Positions 35,146-44,752 are shown, counted from the first letter of the stretch. The stretch is 53,239 bases of DNA from Catenibacterium sp. co_0103 (GCF_004168205.1 NZ_RCYB01000008.1:1-53239); one strand, 5' to 3'. The notes: generated from the letters alone by a model not told the origin. Numbers and translations: made by a program.

Positions 35146-35447
35146 CAAGATATCAGATACTAGCTGTCTTAGTGATGGCACTCTTTACTTATCTGCCTCG
35201 TTTTCTACCACTTACTTTCTTTAGAAAGAAGATTACATCTAAGTTTATTAATTCAGCTCTTTATTATTTGCCTTATGCAGTATTAGGAGCTTTGACTTTT
35301 CCAGGTGTCTTTAACTCTACACCAAACTTAGTAGAATCATGTGCAGGTATTCTAGTTGCAGTATTTTTTAGTTATAAGGGAAAAGGACTTGTATTTGTGG
35401 CTGTTGCAGCCATACTTGCATCTTATATTGTGCAGTTTATGATTTAA
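35142..35447 (+). CDS. azlD: AzlD family small exporter subunit
   Basis: The small membrane partner of AzlC, 101 residues with about four hydrophobic segments. YLPRFLPLTFF near residue 17 and ALYYLPYAVLGALTFPGVF near residue 42 are family hallmarks. It is coupled to azlC by ATGA. AzlC and AzlD are known to work as a pair, so both are assigned together. Confidence 0.9.
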   Translation: MTRYQILAVLVMALFTYLPRFLPLTFFRKKITSKFINSALYYLPYAVLGALTFPGVFNSTPNLVESCAGILVAVFFSYKGKGLVFVAVAAILASYIVQFMI

Positions 35448-35472
35448 AAATCGGAAGTTGGAGGATATACGC

Positions 35473-35997
35473 ATGAAAATTGTAATCATTAATGGAAGTG
35501 CCAGAAAAGGAAATACGCTGGCAGCAATCAATGCATTTATAAAAGGAGCATCAGAAAAGAATAAAATTGAAATCATTGAACCTGACAAACTCAACATTGC
35601 ACCATGCAAGGGATGTGGTGTCTGTCAATGCTCTAAGGGATGCGTCGATAAGGATGATACAAATTCTGCAATTGATAAAATTGCTGTCGCAGATATGATT
35701 CTTTTTGCTACACCAGTTTATTGGTGGGGAGTGTCAGCACAATTGAAACTTATCATTGATAAGTGCTACTGCCGTGGATTGCAGTTAAAAAACAAAAAAG
35801 TTGGTACAATTGTTGTAGGTGGTTCTCCCGTAGGCAGTATCCAGTATGAGCTGATTGATAAGCAGTTTGACTGTATGGCAAAATATCTTTCATGGGATAT
35901 GCTTTTCAAAAAATCATATTACGCAACAGCCAGAGATGAACTTGAAAAAAATAAGGATTCCATGAACGAACTTGAGTGGATCGGAAAAAATTTATAA
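35473..35997 (+). CDS. Flavodoxin-family NAD(P)H/FMN reductase, iron-sulfur flavoprotein-like
   Basis: A flavodoxin-fold protein of 174 residues with FMN phosphate loop NGSARKGNTLAAIN near residue 6 and the TPVYWWGVSAQLKLIID segment near residue 79. The cysteines in PCKGCGVCQCSKGC near residue 45 resemble the compact Cys motif of iron-sulfur flavoproteins, which transfer electrons from ferredoxin. The ATG at 35473 has GGAGGAT 8 nt upstream; an earlier TTG frame is rejected. Codon use is less AT-biased than in the neighbours (more CTG, CTC and GAG), hinting at later arrival. Confidence 0.82.
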   Translation: MKIVIINGSARKGNTLAAINAFIKGASEKNKIEIIEPDKLNIAPCKGCGVCQCSKGCVDKDDTNSAIDKIAVADMILFATPVYWWGVSAQLKLIIDKCYCRGLQLKNKKVGTIVVGGSPVGSIQYELIDKQFDCMAKYLSWDMLFKKSYYATARDELEKNKDSMNELEWIGKNL

Positions 35998-36026
35998 AGC
36001 ACACACCAAATTCCCGTTTGCTGAAG

Positions 36027-36056
36027 GGACGTATAGAAACTATACGTTCTTTTTTA
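36027..36056 (+). terminator. Intrinsic terminator of the flavoprotein gene
   Basis: Perfect 8-bp stem ACGTATAG with CTATACGT, AAA loop, then a T run. Confidence 0.85.
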
Positions 36057-36060
36057 ATAC

Positions 36061-36086
36061 AAAAAAAACAGTGGTTTCCCACTGTT
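36061..36086 (-). terminator. Intrinsic terminator of thiT
   Basis: Stem AACAGTGG with CCACTGTT, TTTC loop; on the minus strand it is followed by eight T. It overlaps the stop codon. Confidence 0.85.
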
Positions 36087-36630
36087 AAATAGCCTTAAAT
36101 GCTTTCTGAAGTTTTGGATAAATAAGTGCAAATACTACATAAGTTAAAATAAGTGTACCTACATTATAACCAATGTTGTATAAGAATGAATAAACCCAAG
36201 GGTTCATGTTCTTAGGTGCATAGCTTGCAAATAATACAGCACCAGATAATAAATGTGAAATGAACTTAAGAATCATTCCTACAAAAATACCTGTATAAAC
36301 TTCAGTCTTGCCTGATTTAAAATTAGGAATAAAGCCTGCAATACCAAGTGCTGATAATGGTACAAGATAGTCTAATACAACAGACCAAGGTCCATAATAT
36401 AAAGCAAGACCTAATACAAACTGCATAGCAGTGGCACCAACACCGACAATAATTCCATACTGTGCACCCATTAAATAGCTTGCAAGTACGATTGGTAATA
36501 AACTTAAAGTAATAGAACCACCCTGTGGCTGTCCTGGAATCACCTTAAATAGTACTTCTAGAACTAACTGCATAGCGATAAATAACGCAACATAAGCAAT
36601 TGCTCTAGTGGATAATGTCTTCTTATTCAT
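36085..36630 (-). CDS. thiT: Thiamine ECF transporter S component ThiT
   Basis: The thiamine-binding S component of an energy-coupling factor transporter, a 181-residue membrane protein with six segments. The family motifs include SITLSLLPIVLASYLMGAQY near residue 38, where the SLLPI region and following helix contact the A/T modules, and GLALYYGPWSVVLDYLVP near residue 74, whose Trp and Tyr match the thiamine pocket of ThiT. The energising EcfAT genes are not in this window. The TPP riboswitch directly upstream supports the substrate. Confidence 0.95.
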   Translation of the reverse strand: MNKKTLSTRAIAYVALFIAMQLVLEVLFKVIPGQPQGGSITLSLLPIVLASYLMGAQYGIIVGVGATAMQFVLGLALYYGPWSVVLDYLVPLSALGIAGFIPNFKSGKTEVYTGIFVGMILKFISHLLSGAVLFASYAPKNMNPWVYSFLYNIGYNVGTLILTYVVFALIYPKLQKAFKAI

Positions 36631-36686
36631 TTATAAATCTCCCCTTTCTAATGACTAAGATGACGCAAAGAAGTCACTAAAAAAAG

Positions 36687-36777
36687 TACGGCCTCTCTAC
36701 GCTGGTATTACCCAGATCAGATGCTAAGGGACAAGGCTTTCACCTATCTCAGCAATAAATGCGCCCCTGGCAGTAAT
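36687..36777 (-). promoter_or_regulatory. TPP riboswitch controlling thiT
   Basis: On the minus strand the conserved THI-box segments occur in order: GGGGCGC, CTGAGATAGGTGAAAG, CCCTTAGCATCTGATCTGGG, and TAATACCAGCGTAGAGAGG. P1 is formed by TACTGCC and GGCCGTA. Between the aptamer and the SD, GTGAC and AGTCAT segments can pair, which could hide or free the ribosome site. Thiamine pyrophosphate should repress thiT. Confidence 0.96.
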
Positions 36778-36877
36778 GATTATATTACAGAACATTCTTT
36801 TTGTCACGTAATCTAAATTTATAGTAGAAATGTTAGGGGTTTCTGATTATAATAGGGGTGTTTAGGAGGATATAAGC

Positions 36878-38068
36878 ATGTCAAAAGTTTTAGCAGTTAA
36901 CTGTGGAAGTTCTTCATTGAAGTTCCAGTTATTTGAAATGAATACTGAAAGTGTTATCACTTCTGGTATTATTGAAAGAATCGGTATGGAAGATTCAATC
37001 TTCACTATCAAGTATAATGGTACTAAAGATAAGAAGGTCTTTGCAGTTCCTACTCACAAGGAAGCAGTACAAGTATTACTTGATACATTAATTGAAAAGA
37101 AGATTGTTGAACATTTAGATGAAATCAAGGGTATTGGTCATCGTGTTGTACAAGGTGGTCCTTATTTTGATGGGTCTTGTGTTGTAGATGATGATGTGAT
37201 CGCTAAGATTGATGAATTATCACCACTTGCACCACTTCATAACCCTGCACATATTATTGGTATCAAAGCATTTAAGGAAGCTATTCCTACTGCAGGTGCT
37301 GTTGTAGTATTCGATACAGCATTCCATCACTCTATTAAGCCTGAAAATGCAGTTTATCCAATCCCATATAAGTTCTATGAAGAAAACAAAATTAGAAAAT
37401 ATGGTGCACATGGTACTTCTCATTACTATGTATCAAAGCGTACTCAGGAATTATTAGGAAACCCTGAGCATGCTAATATTATTGTATGTCATTTAGGTGC
37501 AGGTGCTTCACTTTGTGCTGTCAAGGATGGTAAATCTATTGATACTTCAATGGGTCTTACACCTCTTGCTGGTGTCATGATGGCAACTCGTTCTGGTGAT
37601 ATTGATGCATCTGTTGTAGACCACTTAATTGAAAATCTTGGATATGATATGAAGACTGTATTCAAGATGTTGAATAAGGAATCTGGTTTATTAGGTGTAT
37701 CTGGAGTGTCTGGTGATATGAGAGATATCATTGATGCAAAAGATGCTGGTAACCAAAGAGCCGAATTAGCTTTTAACATGTTTAGAAAACGTGTTGCTGA
37801 TTATATTGGTTCTTATTTTGTAGAACTTGGACATGTTGATGCAATTTCATTCACAGCAGGTATTGGTGAAAACAGCTTTATCGCAAGAGAAGCAATTATT
37901 AATCTAATAAAAGAAGCATTAGGCATCGTATTAGATGATAAGGCTAATGTAGAAGGTCATGGTGAAAGATTAATTTCTGCACCTGAATCTAAGATCAAGG
38001 TATTCGTAGTACCAACTGATGAAGAATTAGTGATTGCAAGAGATACAAAAGAATTATTAAACTTATAA
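36878..38068 (+). CDS. ackA: Acetate kinase
   Basis: Converts acetyl phosphate and ADP to acetate and ATP, the ATP-yielding step of acetate fermentation. 396 residues of the ASKHA fold: VLAVNCGSSSLKFQLFE at the N-terminus, TAFHHSIKP near residue 148, GAHGTSHYYVS near residue 178 and FTAGIGENS near residue 325. A TATAAT box and TTAGGAGG lie just upstream. No phosphotransacetylase gene is adjacent. The nearby rex gene could respond to the same redox state, but I see no Rex site here. Confidence 0.98.
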   Translation: MSKVLAVNCGSSSLKFQLFEMNTESVITSGIIERIGMEDSIFTIKYNGTKDKKVFAVPTHKEAVQVLLDTLIEKKIVEHLDEIKGIGHRVVQGGPYFDGSCVVDDDVIAKIDELSPLAPLHNPAHIIGIKAFKEAIPTAGAVVVFDTAFHHSIKPENAVYPIPYKFYEENKIRKYGAHGTSHYYVSKRTQELLGNPEHANIIVCHLGAGASLCAVKDGKSIDTSMGLTPLAGVMMATRSGDIDASVVDHLIENLGYDMKTVFKMLNKESGLLGVSGVSGDMRDIIDAKDAGNQRAELAFNMFRKRVADYIGSYFVELGHVDAISFTAGIGENSFIAREAIINLIKEALGIVLDDKANVEGHGERLISAPESKIKVFVVPTDEELVIARDTKELLNL

Positions 38069-38074
38069 AATAAG

Positions 38075-38107
38075 TGAGCATCGCTTTAAGGCGATGCTCA
38101 TTTTTTT
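38075..38107 (+). terminator. Intrinsic terminator of ackA
   Basis: Perfect 10-bp stem TGAGCATCGC with GCGATGCTCA, 6-nt loop, then seven T. Confidence 0.9.
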
Positions 38108-38149
38108 AATACAAAAACAAAACAATAACTTAAAAAGGCTTTATTTAGG

Positions 38150-38190
38150 AAAAAACAGGTGAGGTTTATGTACATTTTACCTGTTTTTTG
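38150..38190. terminator. Second terminator-like hairpin
   Basis: AAAAACAGGT (38151-38160) pairs perfectly with ACCTGTTTTT (38179-38188) around an 18-nt loop. A-run and T-run make it usable in both directions. It lies between ackA and the DUF402 gene and may act as a back-up terminator. Confidence 0.55.
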
Positions 38191-38224
38191 CTATGATATT
38201 CGATAGGTTGAAAGAGGTTTGATT

Positions 38225-38788
38225 ATGAAGAATTCATTAGTGGGGCAGGATGTGCTCATCCATTGCTATAAACATGACGGTAAACCACATCGTACGTGGT
38301 CACGCTGTAAGATATTAGAAGAAACAGATCGCCATTTTATCGGTATAAATAATAATACATTAGTTACAGAATCAGATGGTCGTTCCTGGGTCACTAAAGA
38401 ACCAGCTATCTGTTATTTTCCTAAGGATAGATGGTATAATGTAATTTGTATGATCCGTAGTGATGGTATCTATTATTATTGTAATATTGCCTCTCCTATA
38501 TTATATGATGGAGAAGCACTTAAATATATTGATTATGACCTTGATTTAAAGGTATGGCCTGGCTATCGTTATAAGGTGTTAGATGAAGGTGAATATGCGG
38601 CTCATCGTATTAAATATCAATATTCAGATGAATTAGATGAGATATTCCATGAACAGCTCAATCGTTTGATTGTGATGACGATGAATGCATCTGGTCCTTT
38701 TCGTGCAGGATTTGCCCAGGAGTGGTATAATAAGTATCAGCAGATGATGAAAAATAGAGGAACTAAAAATGATAAACTTAAAAAATGA
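38225..38788 (+). CDS. DUF402 domain protein
   Basis: A 187-residue protein with a DUF402 fold: HKPHRTW-like opening (HDGKPHRTWSRCKIL), CYFPKDRWYNVICMIR near residue 62, DYDLDLKVWPGYRYKVLDEG near residue 101. Members such as the SaoC/Ntdp type hydrolyse nucleoside tri- and diphosphates with metal ions. The start at 38225 has GAAAGAGG upstream. Its end overlaps tsaE by 20 nt, so it leads the tsa operon. Confidence 0.85.
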   Translation: MKNSLVGQDVLIHCYKHDGKPHRTWSRCKILEETDRHFIGINNNTLVTESDGRSWVTKEPAICYFPKDRWYNVICMIRSDGIYYYCNIASPILYDGEALKYIDYDLDLKVWPGYRYKVLDEGEYAAHRIKYQYSDELDEIFHEQLNRLIVMTMNASGPFRAGFAQEWYNKYQQMMKNRGTKNDKLKK

Positions 38789-39215
38789 AGCTGAAATGAT
38801 TGCTTTTGGTAAACGTATTGGAGAAACAATCTTTCCCCATTCTATTATCACATTAACAGGTGATTTAGGTGCTGGTAAGACTACATTCACAAAAGGAATA
38901 GGGCAGGGACTTGGCATCAAGAAGATCATCAATTCTCCAACTTTTACTATTGTGAAGGTTTATTCTGGACGTATGACCCTCTATCATTTTGATGCATATC
39001 GCCTAGAAGGGGCAGATGATGATTTGGGGTTTGAGGAGATGTTTGAAGATGATGGCTTATGTGTGATTGAATGGCCACAGTTTATTGAAGACATTATTCC
39101 AGAAGAAAGATTAGAAATAGAAATAATAAAGAATGAAGATGAAACACGTTCTTTAAAGCTTCATCCTATCGGTGAAAAATATGAGAACTATGTGAGGGAG
39201 GTTACACATGATTAG
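38769..39215 (+). CDS. tsaE: tRNA t6A biosynthesis ATPase TsaE
   Basis: The ATPase that cycles the TsaB-TsaD complex during threonylcarbamoyladenosine synthesis at A37 of ANN-decoding tRNAs. Walker A LTGDLGAGKTTFTKGIG near residue 30 and the NSPTFTIVKVY segment near residue 56 are intact. 148 residues. It overlaps both neighbours (DUF402 gene and tsaB), so the whole run is translated as a coupled operon. Confidence 0.95.
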   Translation: MINLKNEAEMIAFGKRIGETIFPHSIITLTGDLGAGKTTFTKGIGQGLGIKKIINSPTFTIVKVYSGRMTLYHFDAYRLEGADDDLGFEEMFEDDGLCVIEWPQFIEDIIPEERLEIEIIKNEDETRSLKLHPIGEKYENYVREVTHD

Positions 39216-39813
39216 TTTAGTGATGGATACATCAAATAGTTATTTAGCTGTAGGCTTATATCAGGATAATGTGTGTCTAGAAGCCTTCCAGGAAAAAGGC
39301 TCTAGAAGACAATCAGAAAAAGCAATTCCTACATTAAAGGAAGTGCTTGATCGTCATCATATTGCATTGAAGGATGTCAATGAAATGATTATCACATCAG
39401 GACCTGGCTCTTATACAGGTGTCAGAGTAGCTATGACTATCGCAAAGACACTTGCTGCAGTGTCTGATGTAAGAATTAAATCAGTCAGTTCTTTAGCTGC
39501 TTATGCAGGTATGAATCAGGCATTAAGTGTTATTGATGCAAGAGGACATAAGGTCTTTGTTGGTGTTTATGAAAATGGTCTTCCTTTAATTAAGGAACAG
39601 GTCGTGACTTTAGAAGACTTTGCCCACTTACGTGCTGAATATGAAGACTTTGAACTTGTGGGTGAAGTAGGATGTCTTGGATTAGATGAAAAAGAATGTG
39701 ATCTTTGTGCTAATATTTATGCATTAGGTCAGATGGCTGATCCAATCAAGAATGTAGATCTATTAGTACCGACATATATTAAAGATGTTGAGGCTAAGAA
39801 AGCATGTTATTAA
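39208..39813 (+). CDS. tsaB: tRNA t6A biosynthesis protein TsaB
   Basis: Non-catalytic ASKHA-fold partner that dimerises with TsaD. 201 residues; the N-terminal SLVMDTSNSYLAVGLY and the ITSGPGSYTGVRVAMTIAK segment near residue 60 are diagnostic. It overlaps tsaE by 8 nt and rimI by 10 nt. SD GGGAGG precedes the ATG. Confidence 0.95.
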   Translation: MISLVMDTSNSYLAVGLYQDNVCLEAFQEKGSRRQSEKAIPTLKEVLDRHHIALKDVNEMIITSGPGSYTGVRVAMTIAKTLAAVSDVRIKSVSSLAAYAGMNQALSVIDARGHKVFVGVYENGLPLIKEQVVTLEDFAHLRAEYEDFELVGEVGCLGLDEKECDLCANIYALGQMADPIKNVDLLVPTYIKDVEAKKACY

Positions 39814-40241
39814 GAGAAATGCAGGAAGAAGATCTTGATGAAATTGAAAGACTAGAAGGGTTATTATTTACTCCTGCCTGGTCTAAAGAAGATTTTCTTC
39901 ATGAATTAAAGACAAATGATTATGCTCATTATTATGTTCTTGTAGATGACAAAATTGTTGGTTATGCAGGATTCTGGTATGCTTATGAAAACTGTGAACT
40001 GACTACAATTGGTATTGATCCAAATTATCAGGGAAAAGGCCTTTCTAAGTTATTGATGGATTATGGATTAAAAGAAGGACATAATAAAGGATGTATGAAT
40101 TATAGTTTAGAAGTACGTGTATCAAATGAACGTGCGATTCGTTTATATAAGAGGTATGGCTATGAGATATGTGCTATACGTAAAGATTATTATGCAGACC
40201 ATGAGGATGCCTATCTCATGGTAAGAAAGGAGGAAAAATAA
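39804..40241 (+). CDS. rimI: Ribosomal-protein alanine N-acetyltransferase RimI-like
   Basis: A GNAT acetyltransferase of 145 residues. The acetyl-CoA loop TIGIDPNYQGKGLSKLLMDY lies near residue 71 and the SLEVRVSNERAIRLYKRYGY signature near residue 97. RimI in E. coli acetylates S18, and the gene commonly sits between tsaB and tsaD in Bacillota. It shares its last base with the tsaD start. Confidence 0.93.
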   Translation: MLLREMQEEDLDEIERLEGLLFTPAWSKEDFLHELKTNDYAHYYVLVDDKIVGYAGFWYAYENCELTTIGIDPNYQGKGLSKLLMDYGLKEGHNKGCMNYSLEVRVSNERAIRLYKRYGYEICAIRKDYYADHEDAYLMVRKEEK

Positions 40242-41254
40242 TGGCTGTTATTCTTGCTATTGAATCAAGCTGTGATGAAATGAGTGTTGCAATTCTTAAG
40301 GATGGAAAAGAGTTATTAAGTCATGTTGTTGCATCACAGATTGATATCCATAAACAATATGGTGGTGTTGTTCCAGAAATTGCCAGTCGTAAGCACGTTG
40401 AATGTGTCAGCACTGTTTTAAAGGAAGCACTTAGTCAGGCAGATATTTCTATTGAGGAGATTGATGCAATTGCAGTCACTAAAGGACCAGGACTTGTAGG
40501 TTCTTTGCATGTTGGGATGCAGGAAGCCAAGACATTGGCTATTTATTTAAATAAGCCTTTGATTGGTGTACATCATATTGCGGGGCATATTTATGCCAAT
40601 GAACTCGTAAATGATATTGAATATCCTGCAATGGCATTAGTTGTTTCAGGAGGACATACAGAACTTGTTTATATGAAAAAGGAATTCTCTTTCGAGGTTA
40701 TTGGTACAACATTTGATGATGCAATTGGAGAAGCCTATGACAAGGTAGGACGTGTTTTACATCTTCCATATCCTGGAGGACCTGTATTAGATAAAATGGC
40801 ACATGAGGGAACTCATAGCTATACACTTCCTAAACCGCTTGATGATGGAAGCTATAACTTCAGTTTCAGTGGCTTAAAGAGCGCTGTCATCAACTTAAAG
40901 CATAATGCAGACCAAAGAGGAGAGGAAATCAATGGCAATGACTTAGCCTGCTCATTCCAGGATGTGGCTATGGATACGATTGCTTCTAAAGCTTTAGCAG
41001 CTGCTCATGATCTTGGTGTAAAGCAGATTATTGTAGCAGGTGGTGTAAGTGCGAACAAAGGTCTCAGAGAAAAAATGAGTACAAGTGATATTCCTGTTAT
41101 TTTTCCACCATTGAAGTATTGTACAGATAATGCAGCAATGATTGCATCTGCTGCAAGTATCATGTATAAATATAATATGTTTGCCCCTTTGGACTTATCT
41201 GTTAAGCCGGATTATGACTTAGAGGCGGAAAGTGTAGGAGACAACTATGAGTAA
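40241..41254 (+). CDS. tsaD: tRNA threonylcarbamoyltransferase TsaD
   Basis: Catalyses transfer of threonylcarbamoyl from TC-AMP to A37 of tRNA. 337 residues; metal-binding histidines in HHIAGHIYAN near residue 109, IESSCDEMSVAIL at the N-terminus and SGGHTELVYM near residue 132. The C-terminal CTDNAAMIASA is normal. The gene follows rimI with a one-base overlap and overlaps rex by 8 nt. AAGGAGG lies directly upstream. Confidence 0.97.
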   Translation: MAVILAIESSCDEMSVAILKDGKELLSHVVASQIDIHKQYGGVVPEIASRKHVECVSTVLKEALSQADISIEEIDAIAVTKGPGLVGSLHVGMQEAKTLAIYLNKPLIGVHHIAGHIYANELVNDIEYPAMALVVSGGHTELVYMKKEFSFEVIGTTFDDAIGEAYDKVGRVLHLPYPGGPVLDKMAHEGTHSYTLPKPLDDGSYNFSFSGLKSAVINLKHNADQRGEEINGNDLACSFQDVAMDTIASKALAAAHDLGVKQIIVAGGVSANKGLREKMSTSDIPVIFPPLKYCTDNAAMIASAASIMYKYNMFAPLDLSVKPDYDLEAESVGDNYE

Positions 41255-41891
41255 TGAAAAGAAACAGAAAATTTCACGTGCGACGATGACACGTTTTCCT
41301 GTTTATTTGAAGGCTTTAAGAGTTATGGGGCATGAAGGTAAAGAAAACTTCTTATCGAGTGAACTTGCAGAAGTTACTCATATCCAGGATACGACTATTC
41401 GTCGTGATTTTGGCTTTTTGCCTCAGAAGAATACACTTGGTAAAAGAGGCTATGGTTATGATACAAAAGAGATGATTGAAACACTCAGTGACTTCTTAGG
41501 TTTAGGACTTGATGAACCTATTATTCTCATTGGTGTGGGTAATTTAGGATCAGCTATTTTGAAATATAACCGCTGGAAATATACAGTGGGACAGATTGTC
41601 TGTGCTTATGATAAAGATGCTAATATTGAAGGTGAACGTTTTGGTGTCAAGATTCATAAGAGTGATGATTTGGAAAAAACATTTCCTAAGGACTGTAAGA
41701 TTGCGATTCTCGCAATTTCTGATAATGTACAGGAAATGGTGGACCGCTTAGTAGCATTAGGGATTAAAGGCATTGTAGACTTCACCCACTCTCATTTCAT
41801 TGTACCTCAGGGAGTTGAAGTACAGAATGTGGATGTTGTTGTCGCAATACAAGAATTAGAATTAAAAATGAAATCGAATACAAAGGAGTAA
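41247..41891 (+). CDS. rex: Redox-sensing transcriptional repressor Rex
   Basis: Binds DNA when the NADH/NAD+ ratio is low and controls fermentation genes. 214 residues: an N-terminal winged helix ([30 protein letters not shown] near residue 50) and a Rossmann NADH domain with [13 protein letters not shown] near residue 92. It overlaps tsaD, a common neighbourhood in Bacillota. I did not find a clear Rex operator in the window. Confidence 0.95.
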   Translation: MSNEKKQKISRATMTRFPVYLKALRVMGHEGKENFLSSELAEVTHIQDTTIRRDFGFLPQKNTLGKRGYGYDTKEMIETLSDFLGLGLDEPIILIGVGNLGSAILKYNRWKYTVGQIVCAYDKDANIEGERFGVKIHKSDDLEKTFPKDCKIAILAISDNVQEMVDRLVALGIKGIVDFTHSHFIVPQGVEVQNVDVVVAIQELELKMKSNTKE

Positions 41892-41896
41892 GAAGG

Positions 41897-43282
41897 ATGT
41901 TTGAATTTATGACAGTAAGAGAACTTTATGAAATCTGTCGTGCAGATAACGCAGTAGAAACAGATAACGTAGAGTATGTAGAATTAGAAGGATGGGTAAG
42001 AACAAATAGAGATAGTGGTAAACTAGGATTCATCGCATTAAATGATGGTTCTTATTTTAGAAACTGTCAGGTTGTTTACTTAAAAGAAAAATTAAAGAAC
42101 TTTGATGAAGTTTCACATATCTCAACTGGTTCAGCTATTCATGTATTAGGTAAATTAAAATTAACACCTGATGCAAAACAGCCATTTGAAGTAGAAGCCA
42201 CTGAAATTATTCTTGAAGGTGACTGTGATAGTGATTATCCATTACAGAAGAAGAGACACTCTTTTGAATTTATGAGAGAAATCCCTCATTTAAGACCAAG
42301 AGCAAACTCATTCTATGCTATCTTCAGATTAAGATCTGTATTATCTATGGCTATTCATGAGTTCTTCCAGGATCAGGGATTCGTCTATGTACATACACCA
42401 ATCATTACATCTAATGATGGTGAAGGTGCTGGAGAAATGTTTAGAGTCACAACTATTGATGATACTGATTTCTCTAAGGATTTCTTTGAAAAAGAAGCTT
42501 ACTTAACAGTAACAGGACAGTTACATGTAGAAGCATTCGCTATGGCATTTAGAGATGTATATACTTTTGGTCCTGCATTTAGAGCTGAAAACTCAAATAC
42601 ATCAAGACATGCCAGTGAATTCTGGATGGTAGAACCAGAAATCGCATTTGCTGATCTTGAAGATGATATGTGTTTAATTGAAGAAATGGTTAAATACTGT
42701 ATTCAGTACTGCTTAGATAATGCTCCAGAAGAAATGAAATTCTTTGAACAGATGGTTGACCATGACTGTATCAACCGTATCACAAAGGTTAGAGATTCTC
42801 ACTTTGCACGTATGACTTATACAGAAGCTATTGATCATTTATTAAAAGCTGATGTGAAGTTTGACAACAAGGTTGAATGGGGTATTGACTTAAATGCTGA
42901 ACATGAACGTTATATCTGTGAAGAAGTTGTAGGTGGTCCTGTATTCTTAACAGATTATCCAAAAGAAATCAAAGCGTTCTATATGCGTTTAAATGATGAC
43001 AACAAGACAGTTGCAGCTTGTGACTTATTAGTACCTGGCATCGGTGAATTAGTTGGTGGTTCACAGAGAGAAGAACGTTATGATGTTCTTGAAAAGCTTA
43101 TGGATGAAAAGGGCATGAACAAAGAAACACTACAGTGGTATATGGATTTACGCCGCTTTGGTGGATGTAAGCATGCTGGATTCGGCTTAGGTTTTGACCG
43201 TTTCTTAATGTATTTAACTGGTATGGCTAACATCAGAGATGTAGAACCATTCCCACGTACACCACGTAACTTAAAATTCTAA
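41897..43282 (+). CDS. asnS: Asparaginyl-tRNA synthetase
   Basis: Charges tRNA-Asn. 461 residues: an N-terminal OB-fold anticodon-binding domain (residues 20-115, [20 protein letters not shown]) and a class II core with motif 2 [21 protein letters not shown] near residue 230 (split here) and motif 3 [15 protein letters not shown] near residue 433. AsnRS rather than AspRS is indicated by the overall pattern. The gene lies 5 nt after rex and ends in a strong terminator, so it may be read from the tsa-rex transcript. Confidence 0.95.
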   Translation: MFEFMTVRELYEICRADNAVETDNVEYVELEGWVRTNRDSGKLGFIALNDGSYFRNCQVVYLKEKLKNFDEVSHISTGSAIHVLGKLKLTPDAKQPFEVEATEIILEGDCDSDYPLQKKRHSFEFMREIPHLRPRANSFYAIFRLRSVLSMAIHEFFQDQGFVYVHTPIITSNDGEGAGEMFRVTTIDDTDFSKDFFEKEAYLTVTGQLHVEAFAMAFRDVYTFGPAFRAENSNTSRHASEFWMVEPEIAFADLEDDMCLIEEMVKYCIQYCLDNAPEEMKFFEQMVDHDCINRITKVRDSHFARMTYTEAIDHLLKADVKFDNKVEWGIDLNAEHERYICEEVVGGPVFLTDYPKEIKAFYMRLNDDNKTVAACDLLVPGIGELVGGSQREERYDVLEKLMDEKGMNKETLQWYMDLRRFGGCKHAGFGLGFDRFLMYLTGMANIRDVEPFPRTPRNLKF

Positions 43283-43306
43283 AAGACCACATATGTGGTC
43301 TTTTTT
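43281..43306 (+). terminator. Intrinsic terminator of asnS
   Basis: Stem AAAAGACCAC with GTGGTCTTTT around ATAT, then T. Confidence 0.88.
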
Positions 43307-43324
43307 CTTAAAGGAAGTACTATT

Positions 43325-44752
43325 ATGGATGAATTTAGTGGTATTAATGCTTTTTTTAATATGATTTATCATCATGACCGTGCTTTTTCTCGCGCTTTAT
43401 TGGATTACCAATCTTTTAATGATTATCGACAGTGGTTAAGAAATCATCACATAGAAATTAGAGAACTCGATATGATTGATGAGTATTCATTCAGTATGAT
43501 TCGTCCTGGTATGACAATCAAGGATATATCCATGCTGACACATACTAATTTGCAGGAAGGTTTACAACGTATCCGTTCTTTCCTTAAAGATAAGATTTTC
43601 TTATTTCTTATTCCTGGTATTAATAAAGAAATTAAAGACTATTCTTTTACAGGGGTGGACTATATCTTTACAATAAGCAAACATTTTAAGCAGGAAGACT
43701 TGTCTTTCTTAGATCCATTCCCTGGACTACTTGAAGCTTTATTTTATGCAGATGAATGGCCTGGAGGACTCATATTTAATTCTCAACATGCATCCTTTTA
43801 CCCATTACATAGTATTTCCCAGGCAAAGGCATTACAAAAGAGAATTGATGAGAAGACAATGTTTAATAAAGAAGGTCATTCTTCATTTATTTATCATTTA
43901 TCTGATTTACATCTAGGTCCTAAAAAGAAGCTGAAAGCAGTCTCTAATTTACTAGATTCATTAGATGAATGTGATCAATATGCACAGAGTTCTCATCAAA
44001 AGCAGGTCTTTATTACAGGAGATCTTATGAACTCTCCTAATACAAAGAATATGTATCAGGCCAATGGCTTTATGACAATGATTAGAAAGAGATATAAGGC
44101 AGATATCACCTTTGTGTTAGGTAACCATGATATGATAGTAAAAGGCTTGAGTATTGGTGGAAGACAACGTACAAAAGTCATAGCCTATTTACTAGGTGAA
44201 AAGATCAAGGTTATAGAAAAAGATAAGATTGTACTTGTAAAGATAGATTCTAATGCTGGTGGTAATTTAGCTAGAGGAATGATCACAAGAAGACAATTAG
44301 ATCAAATAGATTCAGAACTTGCAGGTATAGAAAATCTAGAAGATTATACGATTGTGGTCTTACTACATCATCATGTATTTAAAGTCTCTAAGTCAGACTT
44401 CTTAAAAATACAATGGCGTGAAAAATCTATATTTGGAAGTATATTGGATAAATCTAAGGCACTTGTAGATGCAGAAATGTTTGCCACATGGCTCACACAG
44501 CGTCATATTAAATATGTGCTTCATGGTCATAAGCATGTGCCTTATTTCATGAATAAAAAAGGTACATACTATATCTCAGCAGGAAGTGCAACAGGTGGCT
44601 TAAAAGAAAGTGAAAGTCATTACTATTCTTATAATGTATTGCGTTATGATTATATGGATAAGAAGATGAAAACATGTCTGATCTTCTATGATGATAAAAA
44701 GAAAGCAGAAAGACAACGTGTTGAAGTATATTTAATGGAGGAAGATGAATGA
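43325..44752 (+). CDS. Metallophosphoesterase with an unassigned N-terminal domain
   Basis: A 475-residue protein. The C-terminal half (about 190-440) is a calcineurin-like phosphoesterase with all metal motifs: LSDLHLGP, ITGDLMNSP, VLGNHDM, LLHHHV and LHGHKHVPY. The N-terminal 180 residues do not match a family I know. The start at 43325 has AAAGGA upstream; an earlier in-frame ATG lies inside the asnS terminator and is rejected. It overlaps the next gene by 4 nt (ATGA). The substrate may be a nucleotide, phosphodiester or phosphoprotein. Confidence 0.85.
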   Translation: MDEFSGINAFFNMIYHHDRAFSRALLDYQSFNDYRQWLRNHHIEIRELDMIDEYSFSMIRPGMTIKDISMLTHTNLQEGLQRIRSFLKDKIFLFLIPGINKEIKDYSFTGVDYIFTISKHFKQEDLSFLDPFPGLLEALFYADEWPGGLIFNSQHASFYPLHSISQAKALQKRIDEKTMFNKEGHSSFIYHLSDLHLGPKKKLKAVSNLLDSLDECDQYAQSSHQKQVFITGDLMNSPNTKNMYQANGFMTMIRKRYKADITFVLGNHDMIVKGLSIGGRQRTKVIAYLLGEKIKVIEKDKIVLVKIDSNAGGNLARGMITRRQLDQIDSELAGIENLEDYTIVVLLHHHVFKVSKSDFLKIQWREKSIFGSILDKSKALVDAEMFATWLTQRHIKYVLHGHKHVPYFMNKKGTYYISAGSATGGLKESESHYYSYNVLRYDYMDKKMKTCLIFYDDKKKAERQRVEVYLMEEDE

